64,000 nucleotides of DNA from Bacteroides sp. Lineage in GTDB: Bacteria > Bacteroidota > Bacteroidia > Bacteroidales > Bacteroidaceae. Where the stretch lies: positions 41,742-105,741 of the forward strand of contig DXLO01000004.1 in assembly GCA_019414665.1 (NCBI GenBank), in the 5' to 3' direction. The position numbers were made by a program, and so were the translations under genes. The notes below the pieces were generated by a model, which worked only from the letters and a program-made list of their open reading frames with translations, made no database searches and was not told where the DNA came from. Numbering within the stretch: the first letter of the stretch is position 1; each line of letters begins with the position of its first letter. Below are positions 51,828 to 60,379 of this stretch, piece by piece.

Positions 51828-54320
51828 ATGAACTTATTTAAAAGAATACTACCTGATATAGTAGTGATTATCCTTTTTGCTGTCATCTCATTCGCCTATT
51901 TTTTCCCGGCAGTGACAGAAGGGCGTATCCTTTCACAACATGACTCTGTGGCGGGCATTGGTGCCGGTGAAGAAGCGAAAGAATATCTGGAACGTACGGG
52001 AGAGCGTACGCGCTGGACTAATTCGATTTTTGGTGGTATGCCTACTTATCAGATGGCACCCAGTTATGATTCTACGGATACCCTGAAGGGAGTGGAGAAG
52101 TTATATCATTTGTATCTCCCGAATTATGTGTGGTATGTATTTGTCATGCTGTTGGGCTTTTATATATTATTGCGTGCATTCGATTTCTCGGTCTGGCTGG
52201 CTTCATTGGGGGCTGTGTTGTGGGCGTTTTCTTCTTATTTTTTCATCATTATAGCTGCCGGACACATCTGGAAATTTGTAACCTTGGCTTATATTCCACC
52301 CACTATAGCCGGTATGGTATTGGCTTATAGAGGGAAATACTTGTCAGGTGGTTTGCTGACAGCGGTTTTTGTTGCTTTGCAAATAGTGTCGAACCATGTG
52401 CAGATGAGTTATTATTTTCTTTTTGTCATGCTCTTTATGGCGGTTGCGTTCGGAGTGGATGCTTGGCAGAAGAAGGAAATGCCGCAATTTCTGAAAGCAA
52501 CTGGTGTGTTGTTGATGGCCGGTATTTTGGGAGTTTGTATAAATCTATCTAACTTATATCATACGTATGAGTATAGTAAGGAAACGATGCGTGGAAAGAG
52601 TGAGCTGGTGAAACCGGATAGTCATAATCAGACAAAAAGTGGTCTGGAACGAGATTATATCACTCAGTGGAGCTACGGTATCGGTGAGACTTTCTCTTTG
52701 CTTGTCCCTAATGTGAAAGGTGGTGCTTCCGTACCTTTGGCGGCTAACGAAAAGGCGATGGAAAAGGCGAATCCTATGTATAATAGTATCTATAGCCAGA
52801 TAGGTCAGTATTGGGGTGAGCAACCCGGTACATCCGGTCCTGTATACGTGGGGGCGTTTGTGATGTTTCTGTTTGTTCTTGGGCTGTTTATAGTGAAAGG
52901 TCCTATGAAATGGGCGCTTTTGAGTGCTACAGTTTTGTCTGTCCTGCTGTCATGGGGAAAGAATTTTATGGGATTCACCGATTTCTTTTTGGATTATATC
53001 CCGATGTACGATAAATTCCGTGCGGTTTCTTCTATTTTGGTCATTGCTGAGTTTACCATACCTTTGTTGGCAGTCCTTGCTTTAAAGGAGGTAATGGCAC
53101 GCCCTCAGTTGGTTAAGGAACAGGTCCGGTCGTTTTATATCAGCCTGGGATTGACAGGTGGCATCGCTTTATTGTTTGCATTAGCTCCCGGTTTCTTTTT
53201 CCCGTCGTATGTTTCAAGTATGGAAATGCAGGCATTGCAGGGTATTCCGGCAGATCAGCTGGCTCCGTTACTTGCTAATCTGGAAGAAATCCGTCAGAGT
53301 ATCTTTACTTCGGATGCATGGCGCAGTTTCTTTGTTATTATGATAGGTACGGCAGTTCTTTGGTTATATGGCATGGGCAAACTAAAGGCGAAGGTGACGA
53401 TTCTGGCATTGGCTGTCCTCTGTCTGGCAGATATGTGGAGTGTGAACAAACGTTATTTGTATGATGAACAATTTGTGGAGAAGGTGCAGCAGGATAATTC
53501 CTTTAAACCGACCGAAACGGATAAGGCAATATTGGCCGATAAAACGTTGGATTTCCGGGTACTGAACCTAGCCGGCAATACGTTTAATGAAAATACGACT
53601 TCTTATTGGCATAAGAGCATCGGTGGATATCATGCCGCCAAGCTGCGCCGCTATCAGGAAATGATAGAGGAGCATATCAGCACCGAGATGAATGGCGTGT
53701 TCAAGGCTGTTTCGGAGGCGGGAGGCGATATGCAGAAGGTGGCTCCGTCCGGTTTTCCTGTGTTGAATATGCTGAATACCCGTTACTTTATTTTTCCGCT
53801 GCAAGGTGGAAAGACTGTCCCGATACAGAATCCTTATACGCTGGGCAATGCTTGGTTTGTAAACGAGGTGCAGTATGTGGATAATGCCAATGAAGAGATA
53901 GATGCTTTGCATCGGATAGATCCGGCAAAAACGGCTGTCGTAGATAAAAAATTCAGTGCGGAGGTAAAATCGGCGGCTGAAACAGATACACTGGGTACAA
54001 TCAAACTGACTGCGTACGAACCTAATGACTTGAAATATGAGGTTAATTCGAAGACAGGAGGAACAGTGGTTTTTTCGGAAATTTACTATCCTGGCTGGCA
54101 GGCATATATTGATGGTGTGGAAGCACCGCACGGAAGAGCGGATTATATTCTTCGGGCGATGAATGTGCCGGCCGGAAAGCATGTAGTGGAATTTAAGTTC
54201 GATCCGAAATCGCTGCATGTTACGGAAACGGTGGCTTTTGTGGCGTTGGGTGTATTGACCTGTGTGCTGGTCTTGTTCTTATTCTTGCAGGTCAGAAGAG
54301 CCCGTAGGAAAATTGATTAA
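51828..54320 (+). CDS. YfhO-family membrane protein (GT-C-like)
   Basis: 830 residues with about twelve membrane helices spread over the first 540 and one at the C-terminus. A large extracytoplasmic region lies between. The first loop holds SQHDSVAGIGAGEEAKEYLERTG, and the C-terminal domain has YPGWQAYIDGVEAPHGRADYILRAMNVPAGKHVVEF, both typical of YfhO proteins. YfhO in Gram-positives is needed to glycosylate lipoteichoic acid. Here a role in adding sugars to a surface polymer is likely. It is convergent with the glycan operon that follows. Confidence 0.82.
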   Translation: MNLFKRILPDIVVIILFAVISFAYFFPAVTEGRILSQHDSVAGIGAGEEAKEYLERTGERTRWTNSIFGGMPTYQMAPSYDSTDTLKGVEKLYHLYLPNYVWYVFVMLLGFYILLRAFDFSVWLASLGAVLWAFSSYFFIIIAAGHIWKFVTLAYIPPTIAGMVLAYRGKYLSGGLLTAVFVALQIVSNHVQMSYYFLFVMLFMAVAFGVDAWQKKEMPQFLKATGVLLMAGILGVCINLSNLYHTYEYSKETMRGKSELVKPDSHNQTKSGLERDYITQWSYGIGETFSLLVPNVKGGASVPLAANEKAMEKANPMYNSIYSQIGQYWGEQPGTSGPVYVGAFVMFLFVLGLFIVKGPMKWALLSATVLSVLLSWGKNFMGFTDFFLDYIPMYDKFRAVSSILVIAEFTIPLLAVLALKEVMARPQLVKEQVRSFYISLGLTGGIALLFALAPGFFFPSYVSSMEMQALQGIPADQLAPLLANLEEIRQSIFTSDAWRSFFVIMIGTAVLWLYGMGKLKAKVTILALAVLCLADMWSVNKRYLYDEQFVEKVQQDNSFKPTETDKAILADKTLDFRVLNLAGNTFNENTTSYWHKSIGGYHAAKLRRYQEMIEEHISTEMNGVFKAVSEAGGDMQKVAPSGFPVLNMLNTRYFIFPLQGGKTVPIQNPYTLGNAWFVNEVQYVDNANEEIDALHRIDPAKTAVVDKKFSAEVKSAAETDTLGTIKLTAYEPNDLKYEVNSKTGGTVVFSEIYYPGWQAYIDGVEAPHGRADYILRAMNVPAGKHVVEFKFDPKSLHVTETVAFVALGVLTCVLVLFLFLQVRRARRKID

Positions 54321-54345
54321 GGCCCGTCGTAAGCCAGACTCCGGA

Positions 54346-55092
54346 TTATTTGTAAAGCAGGCGCAGAACGAACCATAAGTGGTGTGTCACTGTGCTTGCC
54401 CATCCATAGTGACGGCTCATAATACGGAAGCGTTCTTTCAAGGAGGCTTTATGGTTACGGGTGGTCATTCCTTCATTCAGGTAATCAATAAGAGTAAGAT
54501 GGGTGTTATGGAGTACATCCGCTTTCTTCATGATACGGATACACCAGTCAAAATCTGCCGAGAACCGATATCTCAGGTCATATGGTTCCACCAGATCACG
54601 GCGGGCGAAAAAGGCTTGATGGCAGACTAGCATTCCTTGCTTGAAGCTTTTCCAGGTAAGCGTTGCGGGTGCGGACAGGCGGCGCATATATAAAAAATGC
54701 CCTTGACTGTCCACAATTTCTGTTTCTCCATATAGTACTCCCGGCAGAGCTGTTCCATTGATGGAATGTACCATTTGCAGCAAAGTATCATCCTCGTGCA
54801 GGCCGTCACCGGCATTCAAGAAACAAAGATAATCTCCGGTTGCCAGTTTTATTCCTTTGTTCATGGCATCGTATAAACCTTGGTCGGGTTCACTGATAAC
54901 AGTGGTGATATGTTCCTGGTATTTGTGAATGATATCCAGTGTTTCATCTGTTGATCCCCCATCTACAATAATATACTCCAGATTCTTATAAGTTTGTGTA
55001 ACAATACTTTGTATAGTATCCTCCAATACTTTTGCGGCGTTGTAGGTGACAGTAATAATAGAAAACTTGGGATGAGGATGATGGTTATGCAT
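54346..55092 (-). CDS. Glycosyltransferase family 2
   Basis: 248 residues from ATG 55092 (MHNHHPHPKFSIITVTYN); an upstream ATG at 55125 inside the previous gene is possible but less natural. The GT-A fold shows FSIITVTYNAAKVLEDTI, EYIIVDGGSTDETLDI, the metal-binding FLNAGDG and the catalytic SADFDWCIRI region. A short form typical of capsule or O-antigen synthesis. Start and previous stop overlap (ATGCATAA), so it is coupled. Last gene of the operon. Confidence 0.9.
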   Translation of the reverse strand: MHNHHPHPKFSIITVTYNAAKVLEDTIQSIVTQTYKNLEYIIVDGGSTDETLDIIHKYQEHITTVISEPDQGLYDAMNKGIKLATGDYLCFLNAGDGLHEDDTLLQMVHSINGTALPGVLYGETEIVDSQGHFLYMRRLSAPATLTWKSFKQGMLVCHQAFFARRDLVEPYDLRYRFSADFDWCIRIMKKADVLHNTHLTLIDYLNEGMTTRNHKASLKERFRIMSRHYGWASTVTHHLWFVLRLLYK

Positions 55093-56353
55093 GATTCCCT
55101 GTAATCTTGTTATAGATTTCAACATATTTCTTGGCGATGGTACTTTCCGAATAGCTGGATACTGCCTTACGGCAGGCTTCTTCGCTCAGACTTTCATATT
55201 CTCCTTCGGTCAATGCCCAGTGAATTCCGTTTGCCAGATCCTTGGAAGACTGATATTCGGCAACATAGCCGTTGTGCAGGTGGTCAATCATTTGTGGAAT
55301 ACCTCCTACATTGAACCCTATGCACGGAATACCACAGGCCATTGCCTCTACGATGGTATTGGGTAGGTTGTCTTGTAAAGAAGGTGTGACGTATAAGTCG
55401 ACTGCGTTGTAAATATCTACCAGTTCCTTCTCGTTGCTGACATAATTCATCGGATAGATAGGGAAAGGAAACAGGGAAGCGTATTGTTCGGCTTGGTTGC
55501 CAAAAACCACTACACCTAACTCTTTACTAAAATCAGGATACGAGGAAGCTATTTGTTTGCAAGCTGATACCAAATAGTCTATTCCTTTTCTCTTGTCTGT
55601 AATTTTTACGGAGCCGAAAAGCAATAACTTCTTGTCTTGCGGGAGGTGGCATTTTTCTCTGGCCTGTTTTTTATCACGAGGTTTGAACAGGTTGGTGTTG
55701 ATTGCATTGGGAATATTGGTAATGGTCTGACCTTTAATCAGATCACTTTTCTTAGCCAATGATTCTAACCAGCGGCTACAAGCTACAAAGGTGATTTGTG
55801 CTCCTTCAAACAGTTTTTTCTTTTTCTGGAAAGTACGGTAGGCTATGTCTTTCCTGCTTCCTTTGTAAAGTTGCGGACAGTTGTGGCATTGTGTGGCATA
55901 TTTATCGCAATCTCCTGCATAGTGGCAGATACCGGTAAAAGGCCACATATCATGCATTGTCCAAACGATGGGCTTGCCGGATTGGATGATACGCCGGATA
56001 TCTGTCAGTGACAACATACCTTGGTTAATCCAATGCAGATGAATGACATCGGCTTGGGTAAATTCGGGCAATGCTGTGATATTGGTGCCGGTATTCGCTA
56101 TGTCAACGGCAAACAAGTTATGTTTCTTGAAGTGGTTGGCTTGCCAGATAACGACACGCTCCCAGATGAATTGCCATACTTTCCACCATGATTTCTTTAG
56201 TTCAACGACACTTATCTGGTCGGTCTGCTTGTCGCGTACAAGCATTTTTGTCTTTATTCCGTTGTTTTTTAAAGCCTCCATGAGGCGGTTGGCTGCAATG
56301 GCGGCTCCACCTATTCGCTCAGACGTATTGATGATAAGTACTCTCATGTGCAT
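55085..56353 (-). CDS. Glycosyltransferase family 4
   Basis: 422 residues, or 420 from the second ATG (MRVLIINTSERIGG). GT-B fold: ERIGGAAIAANRL in the N-terminal domain, GSVKITDKRKGIDYL, and the donor-binding PNTIVEAMACGIPCIGFNVGG. YAGDCDKYATQCHNCPQL is a Cys-rich loop seen in many Bacteroides capsule GT4 proteins. It adds one sugar from a nucleotide donor to a surface glycan precursor. It starts 6 bp after the previous stop. Confidence 0.92.
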   Translation of the reverse strand: MHMRVLIINTSERIGGAAIAANRLMEALKNNGIKTKMLVRDKQTDQISVVELKKSWWKVWQFIWERVVIWQANHFKKHNLFAVDIANTGTNITALPEFTQADVIHLHWINQGMLSLTDIRRIIQSGKPIVWTMHDMWPFTGICHYAGDCDKYATQCHNCPQLYKGSRKDIAYRTFQKKKKLFEGAQITFVACSRWLESLAKKSDLIKGQTITNIPNAINTNLFKPRDKKQAREKCHLPQDKKLLLFGSVKITDKRKGIDYLVSACKQIASSYPDFSKELGVVVFGNQAEQYASLFPFPIYPMNYVSNEKELVDIYNAVDLYVTPSLQDNLPNTIVEAMACGIPCIGFNVGGIPQMIDHLHNGYVAEYQSSKDLANGIHWALTEGEYESLSEEACRKAVSSYSESTIAKKYVEIYNKITGNHA

Positions 56354-56359
56354 AAAAGT

Positions 56360-57475
56360 TTATGCAAATGTACGCTTTTTAGGGGACATCTTGGATATTT
56401 CCAGTAAGCTTTCTGCTATTTCACGGGAAAAGATTTCCAAATTGAAACGTTTTTCTGCCAGCTTTCGGGCGTTGGCGCCCATTTTTTGGGCTTCTTCGGG
56501 ATGGTCGGCTATGCGATGAATGGCATTGATCCACCCTTCCACGTCATCATAGGCTACGGTAATTCCTATTTCTTCTTTGTCTATATCCATTTCAAAATTA
56601 GGATTACGTGAGCAAATGACAGGGATGCCTAATGCAAAGGCCTCTACCAGTGTGGTAAGACCTACGGTATAAGGAAAATCCATGCAGCAGATGACAACAC
56701 AGCTTTTTCGTGCCACTTTCTGTGCCAACAAGTATGGGATGACACCGTCCGTATAATGTACTCGTACAGAATCGGGCAGACAGAAGCGTTCAATAATCTG
56801 TTGGTAGTTTACACTTCCATTGGTGGGGGCTATGTACAAGTCCAGTTGTTGATCGGTGGCGCAGAAAGCTTGCAGCATTGTGTCTACATCCCGGTTTTCT
56901 TTCCCGGTGGAGATAAAACCTTCCGGTTTCCGATCCGGCATTGTTTGTAGAAGATGGTCATAGAAAGCGAGGTCCGGCCCCCAATGGATAAGCTGAAGCT
57001 TTTCTTCGGGAGCTTTTCCGGTTGCTAATGAGTCTTTAATCAATTTTTTACTGAACAGGAACATATGATCAATGCCCTTATAAAAGAAACGTGAGATGCG
57101 TTCTCTTATTTTTCTGGATGAGGTTTTTAAAGCAGTGTGATGCCAAATGACAATGGGCTTGCGGTAGAGGCCTAATGCTCTGAGTAGGATGATAAGTTCC
57201 AACCCACGGAAAGATGTACCGTAGAGCACTTCGTATGGCTCTTTGCAGCACAGAATCTCTTTAGTGGCATAGAGCATTAGTTTCAGACGGCTGGGGAAAG
57301 CTTTGTATTTATGCATCACCGACCGGATTCCATATTTTTCCAGCAAAGGAAGTCCGTAGAGGATATGTCCCGGAAACTTATAATCTTTCCATTCCTCGTA
57401 ACTTTCACGGGTTAATCGGGTGTGATAAAAATAAATAGTGAGTGGTTTTACCGGTGTTGGTCTCTTTTCAGCCAT
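56360..57475 (-). CDS. Glycosyltransferase family 4-like
   Basis: 371 residues. The N-terminal domain is divergent (IYFYHTRLTRESYEEWKDY). The C-terminal Rossmann domain has GLTTLVEAFALGIPVICSRN, then ITVAYDDVEGWINAIHRIAD. The acceptor is unknown. The start lies 28 bp inside the preceding gene, so translation is coupled. Confidence 0.85.
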   Translation of the reverse strand: MAEKRPTPVKPLTIYFYHTRLTRESYEEWKDYKFPGHILYGLPLLEKYGIRSVMHKYKAFPSRLKLMLYATKEILCCKEPYEVLYGTSFRGLELIILLRALGLYRKPIVIWHHTALKTSSRKIRERISRFFYKGIDHMFLFSKKLIKDSLATGKAPEEKLQLIHWGPDLAFYDHLLQTMPDRKPEGFISTGKENRDVDTMLQAFCATDQQLDLYIAPTNGSVNYQQIIERFCLPDSVRVHYTDGVIPYLLAQKVARKSCVVICCMDFPYTVGLTTLVEAFALGIPVICSRNPNFEMDIDKEEIGITVAYDDVEGWINAIHRIADHPEEAQKMGANARKLAEKRFNLEIFSREIAESLLEISKMSPKKRTFA

Positions 57476-58464
57476 TTGTTAATTCTGTTTTTTATTGCTT
57501 TAGTGATGATGGAAAAATTGCCGTATCGCAGGTTCAGAAATAGTTCTTCAAAAGAACGTCCTATCTTAATCCAGGGATGTCCCCACCCCATAATGCGGTA
57601 GACAGCTTTTTTATAAGCTACATTCTCAATGACATAACGAGGATGCTTGAGAGGAAATTCTACTTCATACCGTTTCATGGTGAAGATGCGGCGGTATCCT
57701 TTAGGCAGTGTATGCACAGAACCGGCAAAATGGGTGGAATCTGCCGTGGCTCCCAAGTTGTTAATCATGTTGCGGGTGGGCACGATAGCCAGTCCCGAGT
57801 TGAAAAGCATGGAAGCGTGGAAGATGGTTTCATAATAGGCTTTGTTGTTTTCTTTATGGCGATGGCACATATAGATAAAGTCTTTACGGAATTTCCGTTC
57901 TTTAATGAGCTGTTCCAGTTGTTGCATATTGAACTTGTCTTCTAGAAAAGTATAATGTTCGTCCCATTGGTCAATGACTCTTTTCCAACTGGCCCATCCC
58001 CAGATAGAGAAAGTGGAGGCAAAGAAATAATCGTATGGTACACCCGGAGTAATCTCTTCGTTATTGAAACCCGCAATCATGGTGATACGGGGGTCTTGCT
58101 CGTATTTGTCTAACATTTCTTTACAGAATGTGAAAAAAGAAACGGAAGGCACATCGTCATCTTCCAATACGATACATTTGTCAACCATAGAAAAAGCCCA
58201 TTTTTGTGAAATGTATTCCGAAGGGTCGCAACCGTAGTTTTTTTCCTGATACATACGGTGGACTTCGCAGTCCCAGTCTATCTGATCTGTCACTTCACGA
58301 CATGCTTTTATACCGGGCAGGTCGTGTTCGCTGCGTGGTCCGTCCTGATAGAGGAAAAGCTTGGAGGGACGGGCATTCCTGACTTGTTCAAACACTTGCG
58401 ACAGCTGTTGCGGGCGGTTGAAGAACAAAATGAGTACGGGTACATCTACAAGGAACGGTTTCAT
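57448..58464 (-). CDS. GT-A-type glycosyltransferase
   Basis: 338 residues. VPVLILFFNRPQQLSQVFEQ and the metal-binding CIVLEDDDVPS mark a GT-A fold, and SIWGWASWKRVIDQW is a motif of this capsule-associated group. The specificity is not predictable. It starts 13 bp after licD. Confidence 0.85.
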   Translation of the reverse strand: MKPFLVDVPVLILFFNRPQQLSQVFEQVRNARPSKLFLYQDGPRSEHDLPGIKACREVTDQIDWDCEVHRMYQEKNYGCDPSEYISQKWAFSMVDKCIVLEDDDVPSVSFFTFCKEMLDKYEQDPRITMIAGFNNEEITPGVPYDYFFASTFSIWGWASWKRVIDQWDEHYTFLEDKFNMQQLEQLIKERKFRKDFIYMCHRHKENNKAYYETIFHASMLFNSGLAIVPTRNMINNLGATADSTHFAGSVHTLPKGYRRIFTMKRYEVEFPLKHPRYVIENVAYKKAVYRIMGWGHPWIKIGRSFEELFLNLRYGNFSIITKAIKNRINKWLKRDQHR

Positions 58465-58477
58465 AGTTCAATCTCCT

Positions 58478-59275
58478 TTATTTGTAAAATTCGAGTTTGT
58501 TGTAATGCGGATGTATATTCTCTAAATCTGGTAATTGCATATAGTCACCGTATATCTTCCTTAGCACAGCATCTGTTTGGCGTGGTACGGGGAACATTTT
58601 TCCTTCAAATTCCATTTCTGTCAGTGGAAAAATATCGTCTGTATAGCGCGGTTTGAAATAGGCGGTGCCAAAAGAATGGCGTAATTCTTTTCCGGGGAAT
58701 AACTTGGCAATGAACCTTAGGATGGGAAAACCGATGCGGGTATTAAAATGATAAATCCTACGAATCCGTTTGTATAATGTGCTTTCTTTTATATTTTTAT
58801 TATTCAACTGATTGTATATCTGCCCTTGCATGTGGCCTCCTATCCAAGCTAGACAATAAGGGATCTTTTCTAAAGGAAAAATATCAATGTAGATACCGGT
58901 ATAATGGAAAATACGGTCATATGAATTTGTTTCTTCCAAATGAGAATCCTTATCACGTAATTTGCCGTATATAAAGATGTAATTGGGATCTGTTTCATTA
59001 GTTTGCAATGCAAGATTGTCCGGAAGTTCTTGAGGAAGAACTTTCAGCAGACGCAGGTAATCTGAGCGAAGCATTTCTATGTCCAGATCATCATCCCAGG
59101 GAATGAAACCTTTGTGACGTGCTGCACCTATTAGAGTTCCGGAACTGAGCCAATAGGGTATTTGGTGCTTGCGACAAATCACATCAATAACCTCCAGAAG
59201 CTCTAACATACGTAGTTGCTGGCGACGGAGAAGGGAACCATCGGGGTTAAATCGCTTTCTTAGTTCACTATCCAT
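58478..59275 (-). CDS. LicD family phosphotransferase
   Basis: 265 residues. The core LSSGTLIGAARHKGFIPWDDDLDI (Ser44 to Ile66) is the LicD nucleotidyltransferase-fold signature, with Asp61, Asp62, Asp63 and Asp65 as metal ligands. LicD proteins move phosphocholine or related phospho-alcohols from a CDP donor to a glycan. It begins 3 bp after the opine-dehydrogenase-like gene, next to an activating cytidylyltransferase-like domain, so it probably transfers the group made by those two genes. Confidence 0.92.
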   Translation of the reverse strand: MDSELRKRFNPDGSLLRRQQLRMLELLEVIDVICRKHQIPYWLSSGTLIGAARHKGFIPWDDDLDIEMLRSDYLRLLKVLPQELPDNLALQTNETDPNYIFIYGKLRDKDSHLEETNSYDRIFHYTGIYIDIFPLEKIPYCLAWIGGHMQGQIYNQLNNKNIKESTLYKRIRRIYHFNTRIGFPILRFIAKLFPGKELRHSFGTAYFKPRYTDDIFPLTEMEFEGKMFPVPRQTDAVLRKIYGDYMQLPDLENIHPHYNKLEFYK

Positions 59276-59278
59276 ACA

Positions 59279-60379
59279 TTAATTTTTTAGTAGTTTATAA
59301 AACAAATCAGCGTTGATGTAACCTGTTTCTGACAGGTCTTTTCCTTTTAATTCTCCTTCATGGATATATTCTTTGTTTAATACATCTTGCCCCCATAGCA
59401 ATATTTTATCAATGTTTGGGGTACAAATATTTAATACCTCTGCTATTGATTTGATTATCAATAATCCAAATGGAAAATCCTCAGTGAAATACCGGCTTTT
59501 GAAATCAGGCAGAAATCCTTTTTCTGTTTTTTCCATAGGAGCTGGAATATGTTTGAAGGCAATGATGGAGCGTATCTTGCGGGTAAGTGACCTTGCATCA
59601 TAACTGTCATAATATTCCAATAAAGTAGGAATTGGCTCTATTCGGACCGGCAGTGCTTTCAGAATTTGTTGGAATTCATTGTCACAAGCAATGAGGAGCT
59701 CCGAACTTTCTTCGTCCCAACTATTATAGAACCCGGGAATCTCATGATATGTTTTTCCTCTACTCCAGGTATGGAAAAGTGAATAAAGACGGGCTGGATG
59801 AAGCAATGGATTGCTATTGGTCAGACTGGCTTCTAGAAAATGATGAAGCATACGCACCGGCGTATCTAACATTTCTTGAAGAGTTCGTAGTAAAATATCG
59901 GATTTTGATATGTTTACGGTAGCTATTTGTAATTCCTTTTTGTATCCCAACAAGAGTGCTTTCTGGCCATAGGTTTGCACACGGGCAATGAATGGAGCAC
60001 GCTGGAATCCGAAGAGTGAAGCTGTTTTGCCTAATATTCTATAAGCGGTAAAGAAAAAACCGGTACAACTGACTACACTTCCTATGCAAGTTTTTTCCTG
60101 CAAGAACGGTTGTATGTGGAGAAGTTCTTCCTCAATGGCAAATCCGGGGAGACAAAGCAATACGATATCAGAGTGTGGAATGACTTCTGCCGGGTTAGCC
60201 GTAACGCAGGCTAATGAGCCGGAGAATGTATTTCCCCGGCAATCTTCAATGAGTAATGATGGATTCCATTGGTCGGGATGCCGGGTGAGGATGGAAACAT
60301 TAAAGCCTTTATGTGCAGCTACTCCTGCAATGACGTGCCCCAGACCGCCACCGCCACAAATACAGATATTGATACTCAT
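59279..60379 (-). CDS. Opine (octopine/nopaline) dehydrogenase-family protein
   Basis: 366 residues. The Rossmann motif GGGGLGHVIAG (8-18) opens the NAD(P) domain, with LLCLPGFAIEEEL after it. The C-terminal helical domain holds SLTNSNPLLHPARLY; His194 corresponds to the catalytic His of opine dehydrogenases. These enzymes join an amino group and a 2-oxoacid by reduction, giving N-(carboxyalkyl) amines. Its ATG overlaps the stop of the fusion gene by 4 bp (ATGA). The setting suggests modification of an amino group destined for a surface glycan; the substrate is unknown. Confidence 0.82.
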   Translation of the reverse strand: MSINICICGGGGLGHVIAGVAAHKGFNVSILTRHPDQWNPSLLIEDCRGNTFSGSLACVTANPAEVIPHSDIVLLCLPGFAIEEELLHIQPFLQEKTCIGSVVSCTGFFFTAYRILGKTASLFGFQRAPFIARVQTYGQKALLLGYKKELQIATVNISKSDILLRTLQEMLDTPVRMLHHFLEASLTNSNPLLHPARLYSLFHTWSRGKTYHEIPGFYNSWDEESSELLIACDNEFQQILKALPVRIEPIPTLLEYYDSYDARSLTRKIRSIIAFKHIPAPMEKTEKGFLPDFKSRYFTEDFPFGLLIIKSIAEVLNICTPNIDKILLWGQDVLNKEYIHEGELKGKDLSETGYINADLFYKLLKN